DNA of 64,000 nucleotides from Hirsutella rhossiliensis (taxonomy: Eukaryota; Ascomycota; Sordariomycetes; Hypocreales; Ophiocordycipitaceae), in NCBI RefSeq assembly GCF_020360975.1, contig NW_025408674.1, forward strand, positions 806,001 to 870,000, given 5' to 3'. Below, piece after piece: positions 43,500 to 53,403 of the stretch; position 1 is the stretch's first letter, and every line of letters begins with the position of its first letter. Made by a program: the position numbers and the translations under genes. The notes beneath the pieces are model-generated. The model saw only the letters and a program-made list of their open reading frames with translations. It had not been told where the DNA came from and ran no database searches.

Positions 43500-43835
43500 A
43501 ACTGTACAAGGGCCCGGATAAGTAGGGAGGAGAGGCCTATGGGCCCATTCTACCTCTGTCTTTGTTGCTTGGTTTCTTCCTGTTTTTCTTTCTGCCTCCG
43601 CATCCATAGCCGAAAGCACATTTCCCCAAATCACCCTCGCTCCTATTCCCTTGGGGATTGGTATCGTGAAGTCGCCGCTCGTCGTCCATACAGTCTCGCC
43701 ACTACTGGTATGGAATAGAACATTCTCGCATTCTTTAAAGTGGTATGTCCGCTCGTTCGTATTATCCACATTAACGTATACTATCGCTTTCTTGTGGTTT
43801 GGGAAGACATCTTTCGACACCTGAAGACTCCGGCG
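43500..43835 (-). CDS. Possible gene fragment
   Basis: The minus strand reads FPNHKKAIVYVNVDNTNERT followed by HTSSGETVWTTSGDFTIPIP before losing plausibility near 43560. No start codon or family recognised. It could be an exon cut off by the Helitron that begins about 60 bases further on. Confidence 0.25.
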
Positions 43836-43891
43836 ACGACTCGTCTAACAATAAGATACCTGGGTTGCCGCCGAATACGCCGTCACAGGAG

Positions 43892-43923
43892 TAAGCAAAG
43901 CTGTAAATTTATGTGCTACGAAG
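43892..43923 (+). repeat. Inverted repeat flanking Helitron B, left copy
   Basis: TAAGCAAAGCTGTAAATTT then AT and GTGCTACGAAG; the inverse copy without the AT lies at 49970-49999. These bracket all Helitron B coding sequence and are candidate terminal repeats. Confidence 0.65.
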
Positions 43924-44058
43924 GCTGTGCTTGGAGAGGATTGCAAGCAAGCCAGCAATTCCCCTTATTGAGAAAACCCCATCCCCGTTGTTGCTGACCC
44001 ATAAGAGAGCCAAATTGTCACATTGAGAGTTGCTGCAAGCAGGCGAATGCATGACCAG

Positions 44059-45870
44059 TCAATTCAATGCTTCCTGGGCAGTCACAACCTGGCCAGCACG
44101 CCGGGCAGCGTCAGCAGCCCGAGCAGCCATAGAGCCATCCGTGCGACGCCGGATATCATTGAGATCAAAGGACGCATCAAACATGATGCCATTCAACGTC
44201 TTGGCGCGCGAGACGGCGACGTAGGTGAGGCCAGACTGGAAATCGCGATGGGATATATCGGCAACAACCCATTCAAGCGTAGCACCCTGTGCCTTGTGCA
44301 CAGTGATGCTATATGCAATTGTCAAGGGAAACTGAGTGCGAGAGCAGGGCATACTACCCTTGATGAAGTCCCGCCAGGAGCGAAAGATAGGCTGGACGTT
44401 GGCTAGCTCAGGGTCGTCGAAATAAGGGGGGCCGGTATAGCGATCGAAGCGGACCATAATGACAAAGGGATGATGAGCTTGAGGATCCTGTACGTGATCC
44501 TCATAGGCAAAGTCATATATGGTCCCCAGTGCACCATTAACAAGGCTAACATCAGTCCAGACGTTCTCAGTCAACATAACTCTTGCCCCAATGCAAATGG
44601 GTAACTGGTTATGTAAGTTGCCAGCAGTCATAGAGTCAGCTTCGGCGGCTTTTGGACCGACATTTGTTGCCCGAACCTGTATGCAAGGCACAGCTAGGCG
44701 TTCCATATGATCCCTATTGAACTCGCGGACCTGGGCATTCGTTGTGTAGATGCGTACTGCCCCGTCAAAGCACGTAACCTCGGCTAAGGTCAGATTGGCC
44801 TGGACGCGGGTGCAGAGCAGCTCCCAGTCTAGGACAGTAGGAGCATTTATACGTAGGCTCTGAAGAGCAGTGCGAAAGGGCCTGCTCTTCGCCCTGCTGA
44901 CGCAACACTTGTCGTAACACAACTGTCTTGTCGAATGCCAGGTAGGCATTGCGGCCATTGATATCAGGTAAAGCCGTGAGCATAGACGTAGTAAAGAGCG
45001 GCTTCTCCATAACAGGTGGAAGCTGGTAGAAGTCGCCGAGCGACAAAACGCTACGGCCGCCGAAAAGGTGTCTTGATATTCGGGAAATATTTGTCGGAGG
45101 CGGCTATCAATGTAGCCAAAAGTACGCAAGCCAATCATTGACTTCTCGTCGATAATGAGGTAGCGGAGGTTGCGTAGCTTTGACTGTAGGTTGGCAATGT
45201 CTGTAGGGCCTAGCAACGGCAGCTCCGTTGAAGACTTGGTAAGAGGAGTCGTAGAAGGGAGTGTAGTGTAACGCCGCCAATTGCATTAGCAGCCACACCG
45301 GTAGGGGCAGCCCGAGCGAAGCAGGTTGGAGATAGCTGCCCAAGACGTGCACAGAGCGCTCTGATCATAAAGGATTTACCTGTGCCGCCTTCTCCGTCTA
45401 CCTGCACAAGGAGCGGTGCCGGGTTTGGCTGTTGAGGGTCGAGCCTTCTCAAGATGTCGAGTAAATAGGTCAAACACAGTGCGCTGCTCGACGTTAAGCT
45501 GATCAAAGAGGCCATCAGGGACATCATCTTGGTTGTTGCCTAGGGGGTGTGAAGCTTTAAGCTCCTTCCAATAGTCATGCCCCAGAATGGCTAAATCCGG
45601 ATACTTGCCAATGTAGGGCTGCCAATCGTGAGCAAGGTCAAAATCGCGATTCCCCAGTAAGTCAATGTCATCTTCATCTGGACCACGATTTGGAAGCACT
45701 GCAGCAAGCTCTTCCCAACCCTCAGCCGCAACATCTTCCTCGTTACGCGGTTCTTCCTGGAATTCCTCTTCGACTGGAGGAGGAGGTCCCCGTAGTAGTC
45801 GTCTGGATGAACGTCGTGGACAGCAGAGCAATGGTCGTATGCCCCAGAGAAGGTGTCGAAAGGGCGCCAT
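44059..45870 (-). pseudogene. Helitron B Pif1-type helicase
   Basis: From the N-terminal side: DQLNVEQRTVFDLFTRHLEK, Walker A LLVQVDGEGGTGKSFMIRAL near 45400, APTGVAANAIGGVTLHSLL near 45270, Walker B LRYLIIDEKSMIG near 45150, and SLGDFYQLPPV near 45020. The C-terminal part contains ITVHKAQGATLEWVVADISH and LTYVAVSRAKTL near 44200-44290, and the frame ends at 44059. Shifts occur near 45420, 45230, 45060 and 44890. All helicase motifs are present but scattered over frames. Same role in transposition as the helicase of Helitron A. Confidence 0.82.
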
Positions 45871-45982
45871 CTACCTCTTTGAGTTCCTGAGGGTCGCGAT
45901 GAGGATGGTGGAGGGTTAACTTGACACGACAAAGTCTCGTACTGCTCGTTACCGCGGAGGGCCTTGTACCGAGGGAAATAGC

Positions 45983-47704
45983 TCAACACACGGTCAGGGC
46001 TCGGCTGTAGTGGTGCCAGGCTGCCGGGCGTGTAAAGTCAACTTTGGTGAGAAGCTCAAAGTAGGTCAACTGCGCCCATTGATCGTTGCGAGCGAGGTAT
46101 TTCTGATATATATTCCTTGAGGCCCGAATACCATCAGCAGCTTCATCTACAATGGCTGCCTGCCATTGCTCTTGAGGGCGGCAGTCAACCGATCGTACAG
46201 TCCTCGTGCTTTGCTGGAGTGGTAGGCTGAGCAGCAGGTGGTTAATCTCCATAGCAGACCAGTCACGCTCAGCCGTAAGCTTGTTCATGAACTTGGCGAC
46301 GAAGCTGACGAGACCCTGTCGTGCATTGACTCTAGGCAAGATGGCCCTGGCGACGTCGCGGTAGCTCTCCGTCTGCTTCTCAGCTTTAGAGCAGTACTTG
46401 CCGAGATAGTTAACAACTGCATGAAAGGAGGTGCAGGGGAAATGTCATGATTTGCAAGCCAGCCAATAGCCAAAAGGGATTGAAGTTGTTAAGCAGAGGT
46501 CGTTGCGTGCGCCATCATACACAAGGAATGTCGGGTTAAGGCCATGTGTGACGTGGGCCTCGGCATGGGAGGCGCGAGGGAAGTGGAATCGACATAGCTT
46601 TTCCCTTGACAGAGAGTTGTCAGGCAGTCGGCGGTGTCGCAAGCAATAGAGCTCAGAACAACGATGGCGTTGTACGCGATTAACAACCTCAGCGAGGAAC
46701 TGGAAAGTACGCGGCGGTCGGACTAGTACCAATGGATTTGCGTCGCCTTGCTGCATCACACGAAGGGGCTCTGGGTTAATGGCAGAGACATAAGGGGCCC
46801 AGAACCGGGCAAACTCAGCTTTGCCTTCGAGTAGACATATCAGGCTTTGGTGTATCCCTAACCCAATAAAGGCCGTGCACATGCGTGCTGCCACGGGCCT
46901 GCCATTCGTAGCGAAACCAATAGTCGGTAATGTTGAACTTTGGCATCGATACTATCTTAAGGAAGCTAGTAAAACGGCTGTGAAAGTGATATGCTGCGAT
47001 ATGAGGGTTTTCAAGGAGATTCCGGAACGCAATAGCACCCTTACCACGGCCATCAGCCTCACGCCATTCAACATATGACGGCATGTGTCTCTGGAGGCTA
47101 TCCCAGTGAAGGTCAGCAGCTGAGAAGGTGAGGAAGACACCAGGACAGGTAAGGCCGTGGACGATGGCCTCAAGCTGATGTCTCTGGCCGCCCCAGTAAG
47201 CTCGTGTGCCTTTCAAGCTGCTTGAGAAGCGCACAATAGAGCTCAACAGTGCGCGAGATTCTGGGGTATCTTCCTCAAAGGCATTGCGTAGTTCATCCAT
47301 GTCAACTTGCTGCTGCAGGCCAGGCCTCTTCAGAAAGAAGGAACTGCGAGAGTTAACTTGTTGGCGCATGAGTGTGTTAAAAGCAACATATCGAAAGCGT
47401 GGATGTGCTGGGAACGATTGAACTCATTGAGAGGTGTAGACCGGATATTAGGCATCTCGATGTGGGCCTGGCGCAGAGGGATCTGCTCGGGCGGTACGGG
47501 TTCGTGATCCTCAAGCTGAGCCCGGAGACGCTCAAGGTCAGCCTGCGCTGCAATGAAGTTTGGGATTGCTGCTGCATCGTAGTCATCAATGCCAGCTGCA
47601 TCGGCATCCTCAACGGCCTCAGGGTCAGGGTGCTCTATAGGATGTTGCTCTGCTTGCACGCCCTCAGGCACATCGACTTCCTCGGCAAGCATTTGATCAA
47701 CCAC
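45983..47704 (-). pseudogene. Helitron B Rep (HUH endonuclease) domain
   Basis: QLEAIVHGLTCPGVFLTFSA, then RGSTHVHGLYWVRD as the HUH motif near 46870-46900, a Cys/His-rich stretch (CSELYCLRHRRLPDN), and the two-tyrosine motif YLGKYCSKAEK near 46385-46420. These are followed by ILPRVNARQGLVSFVAKFMN. Catalytic histidines and both tyrosines are present. Breaks near 47370, 46840 and 46450 separate the parts. Confidence 0.82.
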
Positions 47705-47727
47705 ATCACCGTCGTTTGGTAGCTGAC

Positions 47728-49125
47728 TTAGGCGCTCAGCGTCAATGATGATATCTCGATAGCCAGGGTGGTTGAGTTGAAGGTGTTCAAGCCAGACGCG
47801 AATGTGACCTTGCCTAACACGGAATTGACGTCGAAACTGCCGGACGACGTGTGGCTGGTTCGTTGAATCCGTGGGCGTATTATGATGATGTCCAATTCGC
47901 GCGGCAGAAGAGGAAGCTGCGTATAGACGTGGCCAATATCCCGTAAGAAGTTAATGACATGACCACGATACTTATACTGCTGGCCACGGTACTGGAAAAC
48001 CTGGATGTGGACATGCACCCGCGCAATGAGCATCTCCTCGACTTGGGATAGCTCTGGGAGCTCGTTGGGAACGCTGCCGAGATCCAGGTTATTTTCTTCG
48101 GAGAAGAGGAAAGGTTCGTGAGGCTGCCTTTTCCCATCGGCGTCACGACGACGGCAGGCAGAACAGACATCATTTACAAGGACCATGTTGAACCAGGACT
48201 CCTTGCATCGACTGCAGTACTCAAGAGACTCAGAGTCAAGCTTGTCGTTCCACAGATTGAGGAGGTCCTGATCACTCTGAGAAATGGCCTGTGCGTTGAG
48301 ATCGCCGGCAAACGGTCCAACGATGTCCAAAGGAGGAACGTCTTCATCGGCCTCGTCGCATTGGATAGATTGTAGGCTTGCAGGAGCAGAAAGGCCAATG
48401 CGAGGAACCGGATGCAGATTCAAATCGCCTGCTGTGAAAGCAGAAGAGGCTGGAGACGACACGTTGGAAGGGCTGCTTGACATCGGATAAGAGATATGAG
48501 AATGTGTTGCTAACCGCGGGATAGAGAGCAGGAGACGACGGGGCCGGCTGCATAGAAAGCAACTGGGAGGTGCCTGGCGTTGCGGATGGCTCATGGCCTT
48601 GCCGTCTCTCCATACGATGACGTCGACTGATAGTAACCTGGCGGGCGTGTGCCGTTGCATGGCCTGGACTATCTTCTGGCCGAATGCCCCGACGAAAGAA
48701 CCGAGGGCGATGCTGTAGTGGAGGTAAGCGTAGCGGAGGCACGCCAGGAGAAAACGAAGGACGAGGCTGCAGAGGAGGCAGAGCAGGCGAAGCCGAAGAC
48801 GATGTCTGGGGTGCGGTAGGCCTACGCGCCGTTGGACTCTGGATATCTAGGCTTGCGTGTCGCTTATGGATTGTTGGGATGCGTTGAGCCTAAGTGAAGA
48901 TCAACAGACGAACGAATTGAGAGGCAAGAAGAGACACACAGGACGATTATGAACCCGACGACAGGGGAGACATTTTCTAGTGCGCTTAGATGGGTCAATC
49001 AGGTGAATGAATTGATCGTCTTGCTTGAACTGGTTGCATTGAATGCAAAGACGATCGGGAAGAAGCTCCCCCGAAGGAGGCTCCCCCGTAGGAGGACCCC
49101 ACGTAGGAGGATGAGGAGACGGCAT
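47728..49125 (-). pseudogene. Helitron B N-terminal region with zinc motifs
   Basis: An ATG at 49125 begins MPSPHPPTWGPPTGEPPSGE and encodes CIQCNQFKQDDQFIHL followed by CLPCR, a paired CXXC motif typical of the N-terminus of fungal Helitron proteins. A likely intron (GTGTGTC to CACTTAG, ending near 48890) leads to a Pro/Ser-rich stretch. After a shift near 48520 comes EYCSRCKESWFNMVLVNDVC and LGSVPNELPELSQVEEMLIA, with YKYRGHVINFLRDIGHVYTQ, a DUF6570-like block. It ends at 47728. The segment supplies the pre-Rep zinc domain. Confidence 0.75.
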
Positions 49126-49179
49126 GTAGATGTCATATCAGAAGATCAATGTCAAAGGATAGGAATCGAGGTTTTCAAG

Positions 49180-49191
49180 AGGAAATTAGGT
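49180..49191. repeat. SINE copy 2 target-site duplication, left
   Basis: AGGAAATTAGGT, exact match to 49670-49681. Confidence 0.9.
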
Positions 49192-49669
49192 GTGTGTGTT
49201 TATTACGCCCGGAGAATGACTCTAATAGGGCCTAGACCTTCTGACTATTGACGCTTCGATACACTGATGCATGACACCCCAAGCCCCACGGATCTGCTTA
49301 CGCTGCGCCAACCATTCCACTGTTTGCTTCCTGACAGACCTGCTTGAAGGTCAATTTCTCCAAGTGTTCAGCATCCTATTCTCAGCAACTGAAGCGCGAT
49401 TTGTCGAAGACGAAGCTGGATGTGTTATTGTTGATGGTGGTTGGTACGCCGATTGTACTTGACGAATTCTTCTATCACCGAATTACCGAATTGGGTCTTC
49501 ATTGAACGTGACGTTGTGAACTGATGTTCTCTCATGACGCTGCCCCCTTTGACGAGCGGGGAACCCGGGTGTACCCTGTTTCACCAGGGGTGCCTCCAGC
49601 CGGCTTCGAACCGACCCCTCTGCGACGGACGCAGAGGCTCCAGACGTGTCACCACTACGCCATGGAGGC
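49192..49669 (-). mobile_element. tRNA-headed SINE, copy 2
   Basis: 478 bp on the minus strand. The tRNA-like head (49591-49670) has A box TGGCGTAGTGG (49652-49662) and B box GGTTCGAAGCC (49602-49612) identical to copy 1, with a longer anticodon-arm stem (CCTCTGC/GCAGAGG). The 3' part ends GGGCGTAATAAACACACACA, so its tail is CA-rich while copy 1 ends in ATC repeats. A 12-bp target duplication flanks it. The middle section is about 75 bp longer than in copy 1 and barely similar. Confidence 0.88.
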
Positions 49670-49681
49670 AGGAAATTAGGT
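49670..49681. repeat. SINE copy 2 target-site duplication, right
   Basis: AGGAAATTAGGT. Confidence 0.9.
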
Positions 49682-49969
49682 CCTCCGGGCGCCCCTACGT
49701 TCTATGGCAAAGGTGCGGGTAAACCTTTTAGACCAATCAGAGGCGTCTTTTACGGTGTGAATAATTTCTACTGCAGACAGTATACATAGGCTCTAACCAA
49801 TCACAACAAAGTTCACGGTAAAGTCTGGGTAAATCTGACCAATCACCTAGACGTATTCGAAGTGGGCTCCAATCAAAATGCAACTGTTAGCAAAGTGGGT
49901 CTAAAAGTTTCGCACTTTTTGCTCAGTAAAGAAGCTCCGCTGAATTTTCGCACTGCGTGTACTTCGTCA

Positions 49970-49999
49970 CTTCGTAGCACAAATTTACAGCTTTGCTTA
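49970..49999 (-). repeat. Inverted repeat flanking Helitron B, right copy
   Basis: Inverse of 43892-43923 apart from a 2-bp difference. Confidence 0.65.
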
Positions 50000-50383
50000 A
50001 TTAGCATAGCTCTTCGAGGCGGGGACCTTTGCGTACTAAGACCGCAGCCGTGACAGGATCTGACATGGCGTTTCAAGTATTTTGTCTTGTGCTCGTACAA
50101 GGTCTGTTGCTCAAGATTCGACTTTAGGACGGCGTGGTGATCTATCCAAGAGTTTACTGCGTTGTCGCGGGGCAGGACAAGCAGAACCGGGAAACTATCA
50201 CGTGAAAGCGGGGTACATGAAGCTCCAGGCCATTTTGGGAAAGCCCTCGGTGGAGCCTGAGCAGCTTTGGAGCCCAACCACTCGAAGCTGATGCCGTCAG
50301 GGCCCATTCCAAAACACGCTCTGAACGCGGAGTGAACACTTCGAAACTGCCGAGAAGCGACGTAGCAGCTAAGGAACTTCATC

Positions 50384-51000
50384 ATGGATGAGCCGGCCGA
50401 TGCCGTGATCATGGTGGAGCAGGGGCACCCTCCGACACCCACGAAAGATCGAGTCGCGTCGCGCAGCCCAGCAGCAAGGTCCGAGACACCGCGCGACAAC
50501 TCGAAGACACGGCGGACAAGACGAAGAAGAGCGCCAGAATCACGACGCGAGCGACACTGAATGAGGTTGCAGCCAACGGCACGACCGAGCGGCGGAGGGT
50601 CAGCAGTAGCGGACTAGCGGCACTGTCAACGAAGGCAGGGCGATGGTCCAGCTGGCCCTAGAGTTTCTAAGCAAATCCCGCGACGAAATTCAGAGGCTGA
50701 AGCGAGCAGTGACCGAGCAGGGCGATATTATCAACGGACAGTAGCAAACGATACCAGAACTGGACAGACAAATGAAGGAGATAGGCGATGAACTGAAGCA
50801 CGTGCGCGACAAGCTTGACGCAATCGCGAGTAGCCCGATTCTCGCGAGCGCCCAGACCAGTCCACGAACTTCGTACGCAGATTCACTCCAGTCTCCTCCC
50901 ACCAGACGAAAACATGATAAGTGCGCCTCGGCAGCATCGCCTGGTCGAGGCCCATGGCGTCGATATTGTTGCGCATGTCAAACCGGGAGTGACCACTGAC
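50384..51000 (+). pseudogene. LINE (Tad1-type) ORF1 relic
   Basis: An ATG at 50384 begins MDEPADAVIMVEQGHPPTPT. After an Arg/Ser-rich part and a shift comes LEFLSKSRDEIQRLKRAVTE, an in-frame TAG, and QMKEIGDELKHVRDKLDAIA, a coiled coil. SPRTSYADSLQSPPT then matches the pattern found in fungal Tad-like ORF1 proteins just before their RNA-binding part. No ORF2 (endonuclease or reverse transcriptase) is present in the window. Such LINEs are the usual source of the machinery that moves SINEs. Confidence 0.6.
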
Positions 51001-51244
51001 CGTTGTCGATCTCGGAGCCTGGTGGGTGATAGCCCTGATCATCTCTGTTGTGTGCGGCCGTGGTTTTCGATGCAAGATTGAGATGGGCTGACAGCCTAGG
51101 TTTCCCAGGTGCCCTTGGGCTTCCTTCGTTATGTGCCGACCCATTGTTGGTGATAGTTACTCAGCCTTAGCACGCCTTGTACTACCACAGGAGTCCTGCG
51201 ACCCCGCCCCATCAATCGTGCTGTTGATCTCGACAAATGCTACG

Positions 51245-51465
51245 TATCTGCCGCTGTTACATCCTTGCAAGCTTCGCGAAGGATGTCCGTCATCCAAGAG
51301 TACAACGCTGAATCCGGCTTTTCCAAATCTCCCCGTTTGGGAATACTTTCTTGCGCAACTGATTGACAGTCGGTATCAACGGTTTATAGTACGGCGTGAA
51401 ATTTTCCGCAATCCTCAGGAATATACTTTGACACCAATGGTGCCGACTTTCAGACGGATTAGCCT
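51245..51465 (-). pseudogene. FunK1 kinase, C-terminal piece displaced by the copia element
   Basis: Read on the minus strand directly after one copy of GTTGT: RLIRLKVGTIGV, then after a one-base shift FLRIAENFTPYYKPLIPTVN and QLRKKVFPNG, then in another frame DSALYSWMTDILREACKDV. This is the end of a FunK1 C-lobe and continues the frame that stops at 57090. See 57090-57420 and 58383-59690. Confidence 0.78.
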
Positions 51466-51470
51466 GTTGT
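51466..51470. repeat. copia target-site duplication, left (GTTGT)
   Basis: Exact match to 57085-57089. Confidence 0.9.
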
Positions 51471-51746
51471 TCTCGCGAAGAGAGGGTGCAAGTGATGAAT
51501 AGATTATGTTTTTTCTCCTTAGATTCTTCTTCCTCCCTAACAAAAAGTGACTTCTTATAGTTCTGTCACCTGTGGCTGCCTTGTGGTGGCGATGTCGCCA
51601 CCCAGGCCGCCTAGATGACGTTGTCATCTAGAAGGTTCGATACCACCGCTTAACAACAACATTATTCATCCTTCTCAGTCACCTTTGCTAGAGTCAGCCC
51701 GACTAGGTAACCTCCGGACCTAGATCGTTAACCCGTTTTCACGACA
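51471..51746 (-). repeat. copia LTR (3' LTR)
   Basis: 276 bp. Six extra bases relative to the other LTR: CG in TCTCGCGAAG, and one base each in a G run, a T run, a C run and an A run. Confidence 0.95.
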
Positions 51747-51757
51747 CACCCCCTTAG
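51747..51757 (-). promoter_or_regulatory. Polypurine tract of the copia element
   Basis: CTAAGGGGGTG on the minus strand abuts the 3' LTR. Confidence 0.65.
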
Positions 51758-51850
51758 CTATAGCCTATCCCGATCGGGTGTAGCTAAACAGCCTTTAAGG
51801 GCAACGATCGAAGGGCCGATCGACCGGTGTGAATAGGAGATACGAATGCT

Positions 51851-53399
51851 TTACCTTCCCGGCGGCATAGGCTTCCTATGGTCTTTGATCTGGTCTCGGA
51901 GGTCTTCTAACCGGGCCTCTATGCGTAGCCGCTCCGTGAGATCTTCGAGCCCAATCATCCTTTGGAACTCGAAGAGTTTCTGCTTTGGCAGAGCTTTGGT
52001 CAAGCCATCGGCTCTCATATGTGCCGTGGGGACCCAACGGACCCTGATTCGGCCTTCCTGGCATTCCTGACGTAGCCAGTGTTGATGGATATCGACATGC
52101 CTTAGCCGTGTAGATAGCTTCGCGCTTCCTTCTTCGAGGAGCCTGATTGTCTGCGAGTTATCACAATCTACTAGCAACGGCAAGGGGATCTGAATCCGTA
52201 AAGACGTCAACAACCGGCTTAAGAAGATTGCTTCCTTTGAGGCTTCTGAAAGAGCTAGGAGCTCTGCCTCTGTGCTCGACGTTGTGACTGTGGCTTGCTT
52301 CGAGGCTTTCCACGCAATGGTTCCCCCGAATAGGGTCATAACGTAGCCTTGAGAGCTCTTTCTGTCGAGAGAATTGTCTGCAAATGATGCATCACTCGAA
52401 CAAAGAAACAGTTCGACTTTCTTTGAGCCCCCAAGCCTTATTCCGTACGAACGCGTGCCGTAGAGATAAAGGATGACTCTGTCTACGGCTCGTTGGTGCG
52501 ATTCGTCCGAGTTCTGGTTGTGGCGGGCTAGCCGGGAGACTGCAAATGCAATATCCGGCCTCGTGGAAATGGCTGAAAAGAGCACAGATCCGACCTTCTG
52601 GAGATATTGATGTATCTCCCTTTGGTTTGCTTGGCTAGAAGCCGGAAGGAGCTCTTCGTTCGTGACCATCAGGTGTCTGGGAGCTTCGAAGGGCCTAGGC
52701 TTTCGGGAACGTACTTATGAGCTATCTTGTCGATATACGAATCCTGGGTCAGCCAGATCGTTCGATGGGGCCGATCCCGGAGGATGTGTATCCCTAGAAA
52801 CCATTTAGGTTCCCCTAGGAAGCTCATTTTATAGCGTTCTTCGAGCCTTTGTATGGCTTCCTTAGCTAAGCCTTCATCTTCCTTTCGGTAGGCCCAGATA
52901 ATGTCGTCCACGTAGAAAAAGACGGTCACGGCACCCTTCATCATCACACAGGGTTCCTGAGGGACTTTCTTGAACCCCAGCTCTTCGAGGAGCCTGTGAG
53001 ATGCTGTTGCCAAAGAAGAGGGGATCGGCGTAGGCCGTAGAGAGCTTTCCGAAGCCGTAGCACCTTCCCGGGTTTCTGGAAGCCTGGCGGCATCCTCATA
53101 AAGACGACTTCTTCTTCTTCAAGAGGGCAATTGACGAATGCGTTGACGGCATCCATCTGATCAAGCTCGAGGTCATACTCGGCGGCAATGGCCATGAGGG
53201 TCCGGAAAGACATCCCGGCTAAGGTTGTGGCCCGGGTCGGAAGGTCCCCCTTTTTCTGTTGGTTGCCGCAAACGACGAGCCGGGCTTTGCACTTCTGAAG
53301 AAGTCCGTGCTTATCTGTCTTATAGATGAATACCCACTTGCATCCGAGAACCTGGTGGCCGGCAACCTTTTTCCAAGAAATCTCTTCAAAGGAGCCCAT
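51851..53399 (-). pseudogene. copia reverse transcriptase and RNase H
   Basis: From 53399: WKKVAGHQVLGCKWVFIYKT, KARLVVCGNQQKKGDL, and LDQMDAVNAFVNCPLEEEEV with the first catalytic aspartate. After a shift near 53010: VTVFFYVDDIIWAYRKEDEG with the YVDD box, and SFLGEPKWFLGIHILRDRPH. After a shift near 52670: RNase H with FSAISTRPDIAFAVSRLARH, SDASFADN, KASKQATVTTSSTEAELLAL and LRHVDIHQHWLRQECQEGRI, ending at a stop at 51851. All catalytic motifs are present; only two single-base frame changes separate the parts. Confidence 0.9.
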
Positions 53400-53403
53400 T
53401 TCC

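Larger units (their letters stand above)
43892..49999 (-). mobile_element. Helitron B, second lineage, decayed, with nested SINE
   Basis: A minus-strand rolling-circle element with a zinc-motif N-terminus, DUF6570-like region, HUH Rep and Pif1-type helicase. Motif wording differs throughout from Helitron A (HVHGLYW against HLHGLLW; GEGGTGKS against GGPGGTGKS), so it is a separate lineage. The inverted repeats given as limits are suggestive of the asymmetric terminal repeats of Helitron2-type elements, but true ends are unproven. SINE copy 2 sits near its 5' end. Confidence 0.75.

Noticed and set aside
43505..43550. End of a second hAT-type MITE
   Set aside because: Resembles the TIR with its two GGGCCC boxes, but no partner end and no duplication were found.
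49873..50499. 208-codon minus-strand frame
   Set aside because: Overlaps the Helitron B right repeat and the LINE ORF1 start; composition is not protein-like and no motif is present.
50731..51144. 137-codon minus-strand frame
   Set aside because: Antisense of the LINE ORF1 relic coding text; judged a shadow frame.
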